Shown here one piece after another: positions 25,532-34,072 of a stretch of DNA of 44,117 bases. The notes beneath the pieces were generated by a model, which saw nothing but the letters and a program-made list of their open reading frames with translations, made no database searches and had not been told where the DNA came from. Made by a program: the position numbers and the translations under genes. Positions within the stretch are counted from its first letter, which is position 1. Each line of letters begins with the position of its first letter. Source of the DNA: Candidatus Yaniella excrementigallinarum (GTDB taxonomy: Bacteria; Actinomycetota; Actinomycetes; Actinomycetales; Micrococcaceae). Location of the stretch: positions 1 to 44,117 of the forward strand of contig DXHA01000051.1 in the NCBI GenBank assembly GCA_019113675.1, written 5' to 3'.

Positions 25532-25604
25532 TGGAGCTAAGGGGATTCGAACCCCTGGCCTCTTCGTTGCGAACGAAGCGCTCTACCAACTGAGCTATAG
25601 CCCC
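25532..25604 (-). tRNA. tRNA-Ala (anticodon CGC)
   Basis: The minus-strand sequence begins GGGGCTATAGCTCAGTTGG and folds as a cloverleaf: acceptor GGGGCTA/TAGCTCC with one G-U pair, D-arm, anticodon stem CTTCG/CGAAG with loop TTCGCAA (anticodon CGC), and T-arm CAGGGGTTCGAATCCCCTT with the universal GTTCGAATC loop. No 3' CCA is encoded. CGC reads the GCG alanine codon. Complete gene. Confidence 0.95.
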
Positions 25605-25612
25605 GACGACTG

Positions 25613-26626
25613 TTAGATCCGAACCACCATTTTGCCGGTGTTCTGTGACTCGAACAGTCCCTGGAACGCATCCACAGCGTGATCCAGGCCGTCCACGACG
25701 GTTTCGTCATATTCTAACTTGCCATCAGCAAACCATTGCCCCGCGGTCTGCTGGAATTCACCAGCGACTTCTGCAATATGCTCACCGATGGTGAAGCCCT
25801 GCATCCGCAATGACTGGGTCACAAAGTTGCCCATGTTATCCGGGCCCGGCTGTGGTTCTCCGGCACTATTCATTTCAGAGATCACCCCGCAGGCGATGAT
25901 TCGACCAAACCTGGCCAACACATCAATTGCGGCCTCGAGATGATCCCCACCGACATTATCGTAGTAGATGTCGGCTCCGTCGTCACCAATGATCTCATTG
26001 ACCTGTTGCCGAATTGGTGCGGCTTTGTAATCGATGGATTCATCGAACCCATACTTACTGGTGAGAAGTTGGCATTTTTCGGGTCCGCCGGCAGAACCAT
26101 AGATTTTATTGGCGCCCAACAGCCGTGCAAACTGGCCGGCCGCACTGCCCACGGCTCCGGCAGCACCCGAAATGAACACGTTATCGCCCTCTTGAATGGT
26201 GCCAATGCGAGTCAGTCCGGTGTAAGCCGTCATACCGGGCATGCCAAGCAGCCCCAGATATAACGACGACGGAATAGCGTCCGAGACTTCCTGGATCCGG
26301 CGAAATGCTTTAGCCGGGCCCTGAGCTACGTCCCGCCAGCCCAGCATGTGCTGTACCAATGCGCCCTCGGGCAGGTTATCTGCCCTGGATTCGACGACGC
26401 GGCCGACGGCACCACCGTCCATCACCTGATTGAGTTCGAAGGGTTCCACATAGCTTTTACCTTCATTCATTCGGCCCCGCATATACGGGTCCACCGAGAT
26501 GAACTCATTGCGTACTCGTACTTCGTCGACGCCTAAAGCCGGCAATTCAACTTCGACAGATTCAAAGTTATCGTGGCTGACCTCGCCCTGTGGGCGTGAA
26601 ACCAAGTGGATCTGTGTGCTAAGCAT
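25613..26626 (-). CDS. NADP-dependent MDR oxidoreductase (CurA/leukotriene-B4 dehydrogenase type)
   Basis: A 337-residue zinc-free medium-chain reductase/dehydrogenase, predicted to reduce alpha,beta-unsaturated carbonyls with NADPH. The nucleotide motif is FISGAAGAVGSAAGQFARLL, followed by KIYGSAGGPEKCQLL. FISVDPYMRGRMNEGKSY near the N-terminus is the PTGR/CurA signature. ATG 26626 is favoured because GGAGG lies six bases upstream. It overlaps the 3-hydroxyacyl-CoA dehydrogenase gene by 8 bp, so the two are translated together, and both could act on unsaturated acyl or enone compounds. Confidence 0.9.
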   Translation of the reverse strand: MLSTQIHLVSRPQGEVSHDNFESVEVELPALGVDEVRVRNEFISVDPYMRGRMNEGKSYVEPFELNQVMDGGAVGRVVESRADNLPEGALVQHMLGWRDVAQGPAKAFRRIQEVSDAIPSSLYLGLLGMPGMTAYTGLTRIGTIQEGDNVFISGAAGAVGSAAGQFARLLGANKIYGSAGGPEKCQLLTSKYGFDESIDYKAAPIRQQVNEIIGDDGADIYYDNVGGDHLEAAIDVLARFGRIIACGVISEMNSAGEPQPGPDNMGNFVTQSLRMQGFTIGEHIAEVAGEFQQTAGQWFADGKLEYDETVVDGLDHAVDAFQGLFESQNTGKMVVRI

Positions 26627-27590
26627 TCTCACCCTCCGTATACACTGTGCTGGCGTTGTCGGTGATAATTTTGTCTATATTGTGGATCTGCATTTCTTCT
26701 GCCACACCGGTATTATTGCCTTTGCTGTCATAGGTGTAGAAACCTGCACCAGTAGCGATTCCGGCATGTCCGGCATCGATTCCGGTTTTTAGTACTTCCG
26801 AAAAGGCGCGTAAATCCGGGTCATCGGAATTCTTGGAGACGTTGTAAGCGACATTAAAGCCGACGACATCATAGATTTCGAATGGGCCGTTAGGTGCCCC
26901 GGTTGCAATGCGCCACGTCCTATCTATCTCTTGCGGGTTTGACACTCCGTTAACATAGAGCTTCGCCCCGGCATCCAATAAAGGGATCAGCAGCGAATTC
27001 AGCAGGTAACCAGGAGTTTCCTTACGCACCGGAATGGGGACCAGACCAATCTCGGAAGCAAATTCCAAGACCGTATTAAACGCATCGTCATCAGTAAACT
27101 CGGTGGGCATTACCTCACCGGTGTTGAATTTCCAGACACGATTGGCAAAATGCAATGCGAGGAAGCGATTTTTGCGCCCTGTGGCCTCAGCAAAATCCGA
27201 GGGACGAAGCGAGGAAGTGTTCGTACAGAAAATAGTCTTCTGCGGTGCAACGTCACCGATTTGCGACCACACTGTTTTCTTTATTTCCAGGTTCTCGGGG
27301 ACCGCTTCGATCACTAGGTCACAATCCTCTAGCGCTTCGGCGACCTGCGTCGTGGTGGAAATATTGGCGATAGCTTGTTCGAAGCGCTCAGCATCGTATG
27401 CTTCGTCGTCGTCACCTAAGTCCCGCTGGTAACCAGAACGGATCCATTCCCAACGCTGCGGTAGCTCGTCTAGCAGCTCTTGTTCAATATCGTAGCCGAT
27501 CACCTTCTTCCCGTGATAGGCGGCTTGCATCATAATTTGCGAGCCAAGCACCCCGGTACCAAAAACTGCGACATTTTGAATATTGCTCAT
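26619..27590 (-). CDS. 3-Hydroxyacyl-CoA dehydrogenase
   Basis: A 323-residue NAD-dependent enzyme oxidising 3-hydroxyacyl-CoA in beta-oxidation-like pathways. The Rossmann motif NVAVFGTGVLGSQI opens the protein. The acidic residue of the NAD site follows in VIGYDIEQE. ENLEIKKTVWSQIGDV and TNTSSLRPSDFAEATGRKNR carry the catalytic-domain Ser/Asn. His in LALHFANRVWKF and Glu in TGEVMPTEF are probably catalytic. The C-terminal helical domain has GAPNGPFEIYDVVGFN. First gene of the pair with the MDR oxidoreductase. Confidence 0.9.
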   Translation of the reverse strand: MSNIQNVAVFGTGVLGSQIMMQAAYHGKKVIGYDIEQELLDELPQRWEWIRSGYQRDLGDDDEAYDAERFEQAIANISTTTQVAEALEDCDLVIEAVPENLEIKKTVWSQIGDVAPQKTIFCTNTSSLRPSDFAEATGRKNRFLALHFANRVWKFNTGEVMPTEFTDDDAFNTVLEFASEIGLVPIPVRKETPGYLLNSLLIPLLDAGAKLYVNGVSNPQEIDRTWRIATGAPNGPFEIYDVVGFNVAYNVSKNSDDPDLRAFSEVLKTGIDAGHAGIATGAGFYTYDSKGNNTGVAEEMQIHNIDKIITDNASTVYTEGENA

Positions 27591-27680
27591 CTTTCTAGTC
27601 TGCTCCTTTTGTACTTGCTAATCCATAGCTTCCACTTCTAAGCGGTACGGCTATCACTCGCCTGACCGCTCGTGGTTGCA

Positions 27681-28448
27681 TTACTTCCCCGTAGGTAGCT
27701 GACAAGATGGTCCGGCGGTAGGTTCAACAACCCGTTGCAGGGCTGCGCGTGCGAAGGATTCAAGGTTCGTATCACTTTGATCAGCGTTAATACCTGAAAC
27801 CCCGGTGTCGGATTCTTGTACTTTTGGCGAAGGCTCTTCGGTACTATCCAGGACAAGCAGGCAACTGTGCTGGGTAGTAAATGGGTGGAGACGACGAAGC
27901 TCTAACGGGCCGTCAACCTGCTCTAATTGTTGACGGACGAGCTTGGCATGCACCGAACATACCTCTGGACAATCGGCATCCAGCAGGGTCTGATAAATAC
28001 AAGGCTTGACCTGTACGGTGAGATTCTCACTGTCGATGACCGGGTCCATTCCGGCGTCATCGAGGTGCTCGTAGAGTACATCGAGTTGATGTTGTGCTGT
28101 CTGGCTCAGCGCGGAATCCAAAGTAGTTTCTGGGGCGATACGGCGCAGTAGATCGCCGCGGACACCGGCTTCTTCGACACGCTCCTGAGCGGCAGGACTG
28201 TGTTCGCTGCGTTGTACCGGCCAATATCCCATTGGTGGGCGGCCACGCTTGCCAGTGTCAACGGGTGCGCTGAATACAAATCCTTCAGATTCTAAAACCC
28301 GTAAATGATCGCGAGCCGTGTTGATATGGACATCTGTTTCAGCGGCGAGGTCTTTGAGACAACGGGCGGGTGCACGCTGGACGGCGTGCAGCAGCCTGAC
28401 CCGGCTTTGCTCGGTGAGGCCCCGATAATCTGTGGTTCGGCGAGGCAT
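27681..28448 (-). CDS. HTH regulator with Cys cluster (SufR-like)
   Basis: A 255-residue DNA-binding protein. A winged HTH near the N-terminus (LKDLAAETDVHINTARDHLR, then VLESEGFVFSAPVDTGKRGR and PP) has the GRP wing seen in SufR/ArsR-like regulators. The C-terminal domain has Cys150, Cys160, Cys164, His167 and Cys196, around CPEVCSVHAKLVRQQLEQ. This region resembles the metal- or Fe-S-binding half of the SufR group. The spacing is not the standard SufR pattern, so the ligand (Fe-S, Zn or other) is uncertain. No suf genes are nearby; it sits between the acyl-CoA pair and a methyltransferase. It may sense redox or metals. Confidence 0.75.
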   Translation of the reverse strand: MPRRTTDYRGLTEQSRVRLLHAVQRAPARCLKDLAAETDVHINTARDHLRVLESEGFVFSAPVDTGKRGRPPMGYWPVQRSEHSPAAQERVEEAGVRGDLLRRIAPETTLDSALSQTAQHQLDVLYEHLDDAGMDPVIDSENLTVQVKPCIYQTLLDADCPEVCSVHAKLVRQQLEQVDGPLELRRLHPFTTQHSCLLVLDSTEEPSPKVQESDTGVSGINADQSDTNLESFARAALQRVVEPTAGPSCQLPTGK

Positions 28449-28544
28449 ACTGCCATCATATCAAGACCACAAGCAGCGTGCTTAGCGCTATGCAAAAATT
28501 CCGCGCATAACTACATCAGCGCGGCTCAAAAGCTCAGCGGAGGG

Positions 28545-29150
28545 CTAGGTCTGCTTGGGCACTGCGCGCGCAATAATGTAGGCGTGTGGGCTGCCGCCGT
28601 ATCGGTGCCTTACTTCAAAACCGGCGCGTTCCAGGGCTTGTGTCATAACCGACATCGGCCAACGATACGCCGTGGTTACTGGATGCCCAAAGGCTTCAGC
28701 GTACGGGCCAGAAAAGAAGGACATCAAAAGCGAACCGTCATCCACTAGGCCTGCACGCAGCGCCACCAGTGCTTTTGGCAGTTCTTCGGGCCCCAGGTGG
28801 ATGATGGTATACCAGGCTAAAATGCCTGCCCAGTTGTTCTGGGTGTCGCTAAGCTCGTCAATCCATCCGCGGTGAAACGTCAGACCTGGATGGGCCTGGC
28901 GGGCCAGGGCTACTAGTTTTTCCACCGGCTCCAGGCCCTCAATGGTGTGGCCAAGTTTGGCAAGTTGGCCCGTCCAGCGCCCGGTTCCGGAACCGACGTC
29001 CACGATCGGACCGGAAACAGTATTTGCCCACGGTTCGATTACCGCTCGGTCTGGGTCGTCAGCACTAACCTCCGTACCCAACATGTTGGATACATCGGCG
29101 GCCTGGGAACCATAGGCGGTTTCTATCTGCGGTTTAGGCGCCCAGGACAT
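28545..29150 (-). CDS. Class I SAM-dependent methyltransferase
   Basis: A 201-residue methyltransferase. Motif I is [20 protein letters not shown] with the next acidic residue in [30 protein letters not shown] follows. The start ATG 29150 overlaps the 3' end of the ATPase gene by 17 bp. It is therefore probably co-transcribed with the metal unit, downstream of the ATPase. Its substrate is unknown. A link to metal or metalloid methylation is a guess; it lacks the multiple Cys of ArsM-type enzymes. Confidence 0.85.
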   Translation of the reverse strand: MSWAPKPQIETAYGSQAADVSNMLGTEVSADDPDRAVIEPWANTVSGPIVDVGSGTGRWTGQLAKLGHTIEGLEPVEKLVALARQAHPGLTFHRGWIDELSDTQNNWAGILAWYTIIHLGPEELPKALVALRAGLVDDGSLLMSFFSGPYAEAFGHPVTTAYRWPMSVMTQALERAGFEVRHRYGGSPHAYIIARAVPKQT

Positions 29151-31116
29151 ACGGCTCCTTGGCAGTTGAGACTGGGCCTCGATCCGGTGTGGACGACGTG
29201 GCCACGGCAGCAGTATTGCGCATCAGGCGCATGGCGTTGAAGATAACCACCAATACCGAGCCTTCATGGACCAGCATGCCCAACGACATGGTTACTCCGC
29301 CAACGAATACACCAACCAGTAATGCCACCACGGTGGCCAAGGCGATCACGATATTTTGGCGCATGATTTTTACCGTGCGTTTGGCAAGACTAACCGCTTC
29401 CGGCAATTTCGCTAGGTTATCGCCCATCAGGGCGATATCGGCGGTTTCCACGGCAACGGCGGATCCAGCCGCGCCCATCGCAACTCCGATATTCGCGGTT
29501 GCCAGGGCTGGGGCATCGTTAACCCCGTCACCAACCATGGCCACGGTGTGGCCTTCATGCTGCAACTGGGCTACCGCTTCGAGTTTGTCTTCGGGCAGCA
29601 GCGACGCGTGAATCTCATCGATTCCGGTGGCACGGCCGACTGCTTGGGCCACCGGCAGTGTGTCACCGGTAAGCATGACCACCTTTTTGACGCCGGCATC
29701 ATGCAGTTGGGCGACCATCTGTGGCGCATCAGACCGGATCTGATCTGCCACACCGATAACCCCCACCACATGATCGTTGACGACGACGATCATCGGGGTT
29801 TTGCCGTCCGCTGCCAATTGGTGTGCGGTTTGGTCGGCCCCGTCGTCATCGGAAATACCGTACTGTGCCAACAACGCGGCGTTACCGATGAGCACCCGGT
29901 GACCATTGATGCTGGCGACGATGCCCTTGCCTGGCACCGGTGTGACATCGTCGGGAAGATCTTCCGGGGCCACTTGATGTTCTTGTGCCGCTGCAATAAT
30001 TGGAGACGCCAAAGGATGCTCCGATCCAGCTTCAGCGGCTGCGGCCCAACGCAGCACGTCAGTGCGATCCGCCATTGGATCTAATACGACCACATCGGTA
30101 AGCTGTGGTCGGCCTTCGGTCAAGGTACCGGTTTTATCCACGGCAACGGCAGAGATTTTCGCTGCGGTCTCCAGGTATTCGCCGCCTTTGATGAGCATCC
30201 CGTTACGTGCAGCCCGGCCAATCCCGGCGACAATTGCTACGGGGATAGAAATCACCAGGGCACCTGGGCAACCAATTACTAACAGCGTCAGTGCCAGTAC
30301 GACGTCCTGGGTGACCAGCCCGATGAGCAGGGCCAGGATGAAAACCGCAGGGGTATACCAGGTGGAAAACCTGTCGATGAATGCTTGGGTTTTTGCTTTG
30401 GCATCTTGGGCTTGTTCCACGCGGTGGATAATCCGCGCCAGAGTAGTTTCCGATCCGACACCGGTGGCTTCCACCTGCAAGAATCCGCCGCGCGAAATGG
30501 TTCCGGCAAATACCTGATCGGATGCCGCCTTGGTTACGGGCATGGATTCACCGGTAATGGAGGCCTCATCAATGGCCCCGGTCCCAGCAACCACTTTTCC
30601 GTCGACTGGAACTTTTGCACCGTTTTTCACCAATACAATTTCACCAGCGCGCACCTGATCGGCGGGAATCTGTTGTTGTTGACCATCGCGCAGCACCACC
30701 GCAACATCCGGTGCCACCGCGATCAGCGCCGTCAGTGCTGACCGGGTTTTATTCATGGTGGCAGCTTCCAGACCGTGTCCAATGACAAATAGGAAAGTCA
30801 CGGCGGCGGCTTCCCAGAAATTGCCGATGATGATGGCCCCGATTGCAGCCACCGAGACGAGAAGATCAATACTGATCACCCTGGATGCTAAAGCGCGGAC
30901 GGCATTGATCACAATGCTGTAGCCAGCCACCACGGCGGCTAACAGCATTAACGCGTTGGCAAGCGTAAAGTTGTGGCCGGCCGCGTGGGCATGCTCACCG
31001 GCAGCGACCCACCACTGTGGGCCCAGCACGGTATCCCAGGCACCACCGGCCACATACTGTACGGCAAAGGACAGTAAAATTAGTACACCGGCAACTACCG
31101 GCTGAAAGCGTTTCAC
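29134..31116 (-). CDS. Heavy-metal P1B-type ATPase with CPG metal-site motif
   Basis: A 660-residue membrane ATPase exporting a metal ion. It has TGE (188-190), phosphorylation site DKTGT (327-331), SEHP (365-368) and GDGVNDAP (529-536). The transmembrane metal motif is GCPGALVIS (C283, P284, G285), where most family members have CPC or SPC. The last helices contain [19 protein letters not shown], resembling the Zn/Cd (P1B-2) group. No HMA domain is in the N-terminus; one is encoded separately 19 bases upstream. A His-containing stretch lies at about 42-48. Metal specificity cannot be told; Zn/Cd/Co are likelier than Cu because of the CadA-like helices. Confidence 0.92.
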   Translation of the reverse strand: MKRFQPVVAGVLILLSFAVQYVAGGAWDTVLGPQWWVAAGEHAHAAGHNFTLANALMLLAAVVAGYSIVINAVRALASRVISIDLLVSVAAIGAIIIGNFWEAAAVTFLFVIGHGLEAATMNKTRSALTALIAVAPDVAVVLRDGQQQQIPADQVRAGEIVLVKNGAKVPVDGKVVAGTGAIDEASITGESMPVTKAASDQVFAGTISRGGFLQVEATGVGSETTLARIIHRVEQAQDAKAKTQAFIDRFSTWYTPAVFILALLIGLVTQDVVLALTLLVIGCPGALVISIPVAIVAGIGRAARNGMLIKGGEYLETAAKISAVAVDKTGTLTEGRPQLTDVVVLDPMADRTDVLRWAAAAEAGSEHPLASPIIAAAQEHQVAPEDLPDDVTPVPGKGIVASINGHRVLIGNAALLAQYGISDDDGADQTAHQLAADGKTPMIVVVNDHVVGVIGVADQIRSDAPQMVAQLHDAGVKKVVMLTGDTLPVAQAVGRATGIDEIHASLLPEDKLEAVAQLQHEGHTVAMVGDGVNDAPALATANIGVAMGAAGSAVAVETADIALMGDNLAKLPEAVSLAKRTVKIMRQNIVIALATVVALLVGVFVGGVTMSLGMLVHEGSVLVVIFNAMRLMRNTAAVATSSTPDRGPVSTAKEPYVLGA

Positions 31117-31135
31117 CGTTGAGACCTTTCTTTTA

Positions 31136-31369
31136 TCAGAAGGCTGCCGGGGCGGCCTGATAACCTGCTTTGGCCACGGCGTCGATCAGTTCGTCTACGC
31201 CTACTTCAGACTCGTTGTGGTCAATTTCGATCCGAGCGCTGGCAAAATGTACTTTAACGTTATCCACACCCTTGAGACGGCCGATGCGCTTTTCAATTTT
31301 GTTGACGCATGATGGGCAGGAGAAGCCCTCGGCCCGCAAAATGGTATGGGTATTGGTTGTGGCAGTCAT
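31136..31369 (-). CDS. Heavy-metal-associated domain protein (CopZ-like metallochaperone)
   Basis: A 77-residue stand-alone HMA domain with the metal-binding SCPSC (C-x-x-C) in AEGFSCPSCVNKIEKRIGRL, and DAVAKAGYQA at the end. It should bind a soft metal ion with the two Cys and deliver it to the ATPase. AAGGGA precedes ATG 31369. The ATPase gene starts 19 bases later. This domain is normally fused to the N-terminus of CadA/CopA proteins, so here the functions are split. Confidence 0.92.
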   Translation of the reverse strand: MTATTNTHTILRAEGFSCPSCVNKIEKRIGRLKGVDNVKVHFASARIEIDHNESEVGVDELIDAVAKAGYQAAPAAF

Positions 31370-31447
31370 GATTGGTCCCTTCGTTTATAGATTCGCCCCT
31401 GGTTTCGGGATGTATCTACACGGTATGGCAGCGCTACCAGCGTTTCC

Positions 31448-31492
31448 TTGACGTTCGTCAAGTTGGTTGGATTCTGTGGGACCCGGTACATT
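31448..31492 (+). promoter_or_regulatory. FNR/CRP-type palindrome and promoter of Crp/Fnr gene
   Basis: TTGAC-GTTC-GTCAA (31448-31461) is a perfect inverted repeat close to the FNR consensus TTGAT-N4-ATCAA. A -35-like TTGGTT (31463-31468), an 18-bp spacer and -10 TACATT (31487-31492) follow. The -10 ends six bases before ATG 31499. The site sits between the divergent HMA and regulator genes, so it may control both. Confidence 0.65.
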
Positions 31493-31498
31493 GTGAGT

Positions 31499-32206
31499 AT
31501 GCGTACCCTGGCACTGCCACAAGCTCATGAGCATGAACCCAACTGTGTGCGACAAGTGCCCATTTTTTCCGGGCTCACCGCCCAGCAACAAGATTTGGTG
31601 GCCTCTCTTGCACGCCCTGTAGTGCTTTCGCCCGGTGAATTTGTGTATCGGGCTGATGAGCAGCCGGGCCAGATCGCGGTGGTGCACACCGGTCAGGTCA
31701 AACTCAGCCGCATTATGCCCAGCGGCCGACAGCGGCTATTGCGCGTGGTAGAACCCGGCGAGACTCTCGGCGAGCACACGTTTCTTTCCGGTGACACCAC
31801 CGTTGATGAAGCGACCGCCATGACGCAGACGCAGTTGTGCATTTTTAGCCACGATAAACTCTTTACGCTCATCAAGGACTACCCGGATATCGCTATCCGG
31901 ATGTTGCAAACCCTCAATGAGCGTCTAGCCCAGACCGAGCGGGCCCTGGCGTTGACCTCACTGAGCCTTGATGTGCGGTTAGCGGATTTTCTGCTGGAAC
32001 AACCCTTGCTGACCTCTTCCGCTACCGCCTGGCGGGTGCGGCTTCCGCTGCGCAAAAAAGATATCGCTTCCCTGCTGGGTACCACCCCGGAGTCGCTGAG
32101 CAGAGCTCTGGCACGGTTGGAGGCTAAGCGCCTTATCAGTATCGACGACGACGTCGTGACTTTTCATGATCTGGAAGGTCTTGAGGACCTGGTCACCAAC
32201 GCCTGA
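31499..32206 (+). CDS. Crp/Fnr-family transcription regulator
   Basis: A 235-residue regulator. The N-terminal cyclic-nucleotide-binding-like domain (about 15-125) includes LSPGEFVYRADEQPGQIAVV, HTGQVKLSRI and EPGETLGEHTFLSG. The C-terminal Crp HTH (about 165-215) has LRKKDIASLLGTTPESLSRA. The E-x-x-S-R recognition pattern matches FNR, which reads TTGAT; a TTGAC palindrome is present in its own promoter. There is no N-terminal Cys cluster, so it is not an oxygen-sensing Fe-S FNR. The start is taken as ATG 31499, probably leaderless. Divergent from the HMA/ATPase operon, which it may control. Confidence 0.9.
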   Translation: MRTLALPQAHEHEPNCVRQVPIFSGLTAQQQDLVASLARPVVLSPGEFVYRADEQPGQIAVVHTGQVKLSRIMPSGRQRLLRVVEPGETLGEHTFLSGDTTVDEATAMTQTQLCIFSHDKLFTLIKDYPDIAIRMLQTLNERLAQTERALALTSLSLDVRLADFLLEQPLLTSSATAWRVRLPLRKKDIASLLGTTPESLSRALARLEAKRLISIDDDVVTFHDLEGLEDLVTNA

Positions 32207-32212
32207 TCGCCG

Positions 32213-32932
32213 CTATGATGCGGTGGGTTTTTGGGCCCAATGAACCGCCATGGTGCCAAACATATAGGTTTTATAGCCGGTTGCCACAAAACCAGCTTCT
32301 TGCATCATGGCCTCGATCCGGTCGGCGGTGTGAAAACCGCGTGAAGTCCGGGATAAATATTCATATGCATCCGAGTTTTGCGTGATGGCATTGGCCAAGC
32401 GGGGTACCACGTATTTGATATAGGCGGTAGAAAACGGTTTGACCACATCGCGCGGTGCCGGTGACATTTCCAAACACGTCATCATCCCACCGGGTTTTAG
32501 CACCCGGTACTGTTCGGCCAGGGTTTTTGCAATATCGGTAACATTACGCAACAGGTAACCGTGGGTGAGGGCATCAAAGGTGTCGTCGTCATAGGGCAGC
32601 GCCATGGCGTCCCCGACCTGCCAGCTGATATTTTCGCCACCCGGGCGTCGTCGGGCAACTTCTAGCATCTCATTGGAGATGTCCAGACCGTAGACGTGGG
32701 CACCGTAGCGTTGGCGGGCTGCTTCAAAAGCGAGATCCCCGGTGCCGGTGGCAATATCCAAAACGGTTGGTGCTTGGCCTAGTTTTGCCGCAGAAACAGT
32801 ATCGCGAATGAATCGGGGTTCTTGCCCCCAGGTCATGACCAGGTTCATCAGGTCATAACGGTCCGCGATACGGTCAAACATATCGGCCACGGTGGCCCCG
32901 TGGGCGTCAACGGCTGCAGGATGTGTAGTCAC
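32213..32932 (-). CDS. ubiE: Demethylmenaquinone methyltransferase
   Basis: A 239-residue SAM-dependent enzyme doing the C-methylation that makes menaquinone, membrane-associated. Family signatures are clear: VADMFDRIADRYDLMNLVMT near the start, PTVLDIATGTGDLAFEAARQ (motif I), YGLDISNEMLEVARRR and VGDAMALPYDDDTFDALTHG with YLLRNVTD. The C-terminus has SRTSRGFHTADRIEAMMQEA, typical of MenG. It starts at GTG 32932, with TAGGCT ending six bases upstream; this fits a leaderless transcript. Likely also called menG. Confidence 0.93.
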   Translation of the reverse strand: MTTHPAAVDAHGATVADMFDRIADRYDLMNLVMTWGQEPRFIRDTVSAAKLGQAPTVLDIATGTGDLAFEAARQRYGAHVYGLDISNEMLEVARRRPGGENISWQVGDAMALPYDDDTFDALTHGYLLRNVTDIAKTLAEQYRVLKPGGMMTCLEMSPAPRDVVKPFSTAYIKYVVPRLANAITQNSDAYEYLSRTSRGFHTADRIEAMMQEAGFVATGYKTYMFGTMAVHWAQKPTAS

Positions 32933-32972
32933 CCTCTTAGCCTAGCTGACGCCTGCGGGCCAGTGGTTTTTG

Positions 32973-33536
32973 TTAGTCTTCAACAATCCCGTACACCGTC
33001 AGGGTGGCCCGACCCAGAGTGTTGCCGTAGCGGTTGAAACCAAAAAACGCGTTGGAGGCATCAGCCGGGATATCAAGTTTTTCAACACCCAGAGCGTGCA
33101 CGGTGATGATGTAGCGGTGTGCGCCGTGACCTGGAGGTGGTGCTGCACCAATAAAACCGCGACCTCCGGCATCATTTTTCAGCTGGAAAGAGCCTGCGGG
33201 TAGGGCTGCGCCGTCTTCGGTGCCAGCATTTTCTGCCAGTTCGGTGATATCTGCCGGGATATTGCCTACCGACCAGTGCCAGAAGCCGGAACCGGTTGGG
33301 GCGTCCGGGTCGAAGATGGTTACCGCATAGGATTTGGTGCCTTCAGGGGCACCGGACCAGGCGAGGTGTGGCGAAATATCTTGGCCGTTTGGTACACCCA
33401 TGTTCCCGGAGTATTGTGCGGCTGGCCATTCTTGGCCCTGTGTCACGGTGGTGGATGTGACGCTAAATTCGTCGACCTCGTCTAGCCGGGCGAATTGATC
33501 GTTGCCGATCCGGGCAAGTTCGTTAATGTCAACCAT
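32973..33536 (-). CDS. PEBP-family protein (YbhB/YbcL type)
   Basis: A 187-residue phosphatidylethanolamine-binding-like protein. The conserved motifs are DISPHLAWSGAPEGTKSYAV, FDPDAPTGSGFWHWSVGNIP and PPPGHGAHRYIITVHAL, the ligand-pocket His/Asp residues. No signal peptide is seen, so it is cytosolic. AAGGAG lies four bases before ATG 33536. Function is poorly known in bacteria; proteolysis or signalling control has been suggested for relatives. Confidence 0.92.
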   Translation of the reverse strand: MVDINELARIGNDQFARLDEVDEFSVTSTTVTQGQEWPAAQYSGNMGVPNGQDISPHLAWSGAPEGTKSYAVTIFDPDAPTGSGFWHWSVGNIPADITELAENAGTEDGAALPAGSFQLKNDAGGRGFIGAAPPPGHGAHRYIITVHALGVEKLDIPADASNAFFGFNRYGNTLGRATLTVYGIVED

Positions 33537-33604
33537 GTTGCTCCTTTTACGGTGTCGTCCATGTCTGTATGTGCACCAGCCTAGCGGAGATGGGCAAGAA
33601 GAAA

Positions 33605-33640
33605 CCCGGGTCGGCTTCCTACCTTCCCGGGCATCTTTTT
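33605..33640. terminator. Hairpin between CsbD and PEBP genes
   Basis: CCCGGG at 33605-33610 and again at 33626-33631 can pair over a 15-base loop, with CTTTTT at 33635-33640 on the plus strand and TTTCTTCTT on the minus side. It may end the CsbD transcript. Stem short, so uncertain. Confidence 0.45.
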
Positions 33641-33657
33641 ATAGTGTGTGCTGCGGC

Positions 33658-33876
33658 CTATTTTTTCTTCAAGCCGTCAGTGAATCCTTTGGCCTGGTCT
33701 TTGAGATCATTGGCGGTATCTTTGACCTGATCAGCGGTGTCTTTGACTTTGCCTTGCAGGTTTTGGCCTTGGCCTTCACCTTTAGTCTGCTTATCACCGG
33801 TGGCTTCACCAGCGGCTTTTTTAGCGCCGCCTTTTACCTTGTCTTTTGCAGCATCTGCTTTATCTTCAATACCCAT
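33658..33876 (-). CDS. CsbD-family stress protein
   Basis: A 72-residue, very hydrophilic Lys/Asp/Gln-rich protein (GIEDKADAAKDKVKGGAKKA, then LQGKVKDTADQVKDTANDLK), typical of CsbD general stress proteins. No membrane segment or Cys. ATG 33876 is used, with AGAGGTGA upstream; GTG 33885 in the same frame is less likely. Often induced in stationary phase or by stress; the mechanism is unknown. Confidence 0.88.
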   Translation of the reverse strand: MGIEDKADAAKDKVKGGAKKAAGEATGDKQTKGEGQGQNLQGKVKDTADQVKDTANDLKDQAKGFTDGLKKK

Positions 33877-34072
33877 GAAGTTCACCTCTCAAGGTTGTCG
33901 ACAACATGTCCAGTTTCGACACTACCGTGTGAAAATCTTCATTGTCACGCTAATCCAGTAAATTGTCAGGCAATTATTCGACAGTGTTTAGTATTGTGTG
34001 ACGCTGTGACAAGACGAAATAATGCGTATGCCACCTGGGTTACTCTAGTCGTGCTGTCTCACGTATTAGTGC

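Noticed and set aside
25532..25604. tRNA-linked integration site
   Set aside because: No integrase gene and no repeated tRNA 3' end was found beside it.
31499..32206. Oxygen-sensing FNR protein
   Set aside because: The N-terminal Cys cluster for the Fe-S centre is missing; only the DNA-recognition helix is FNR-like.
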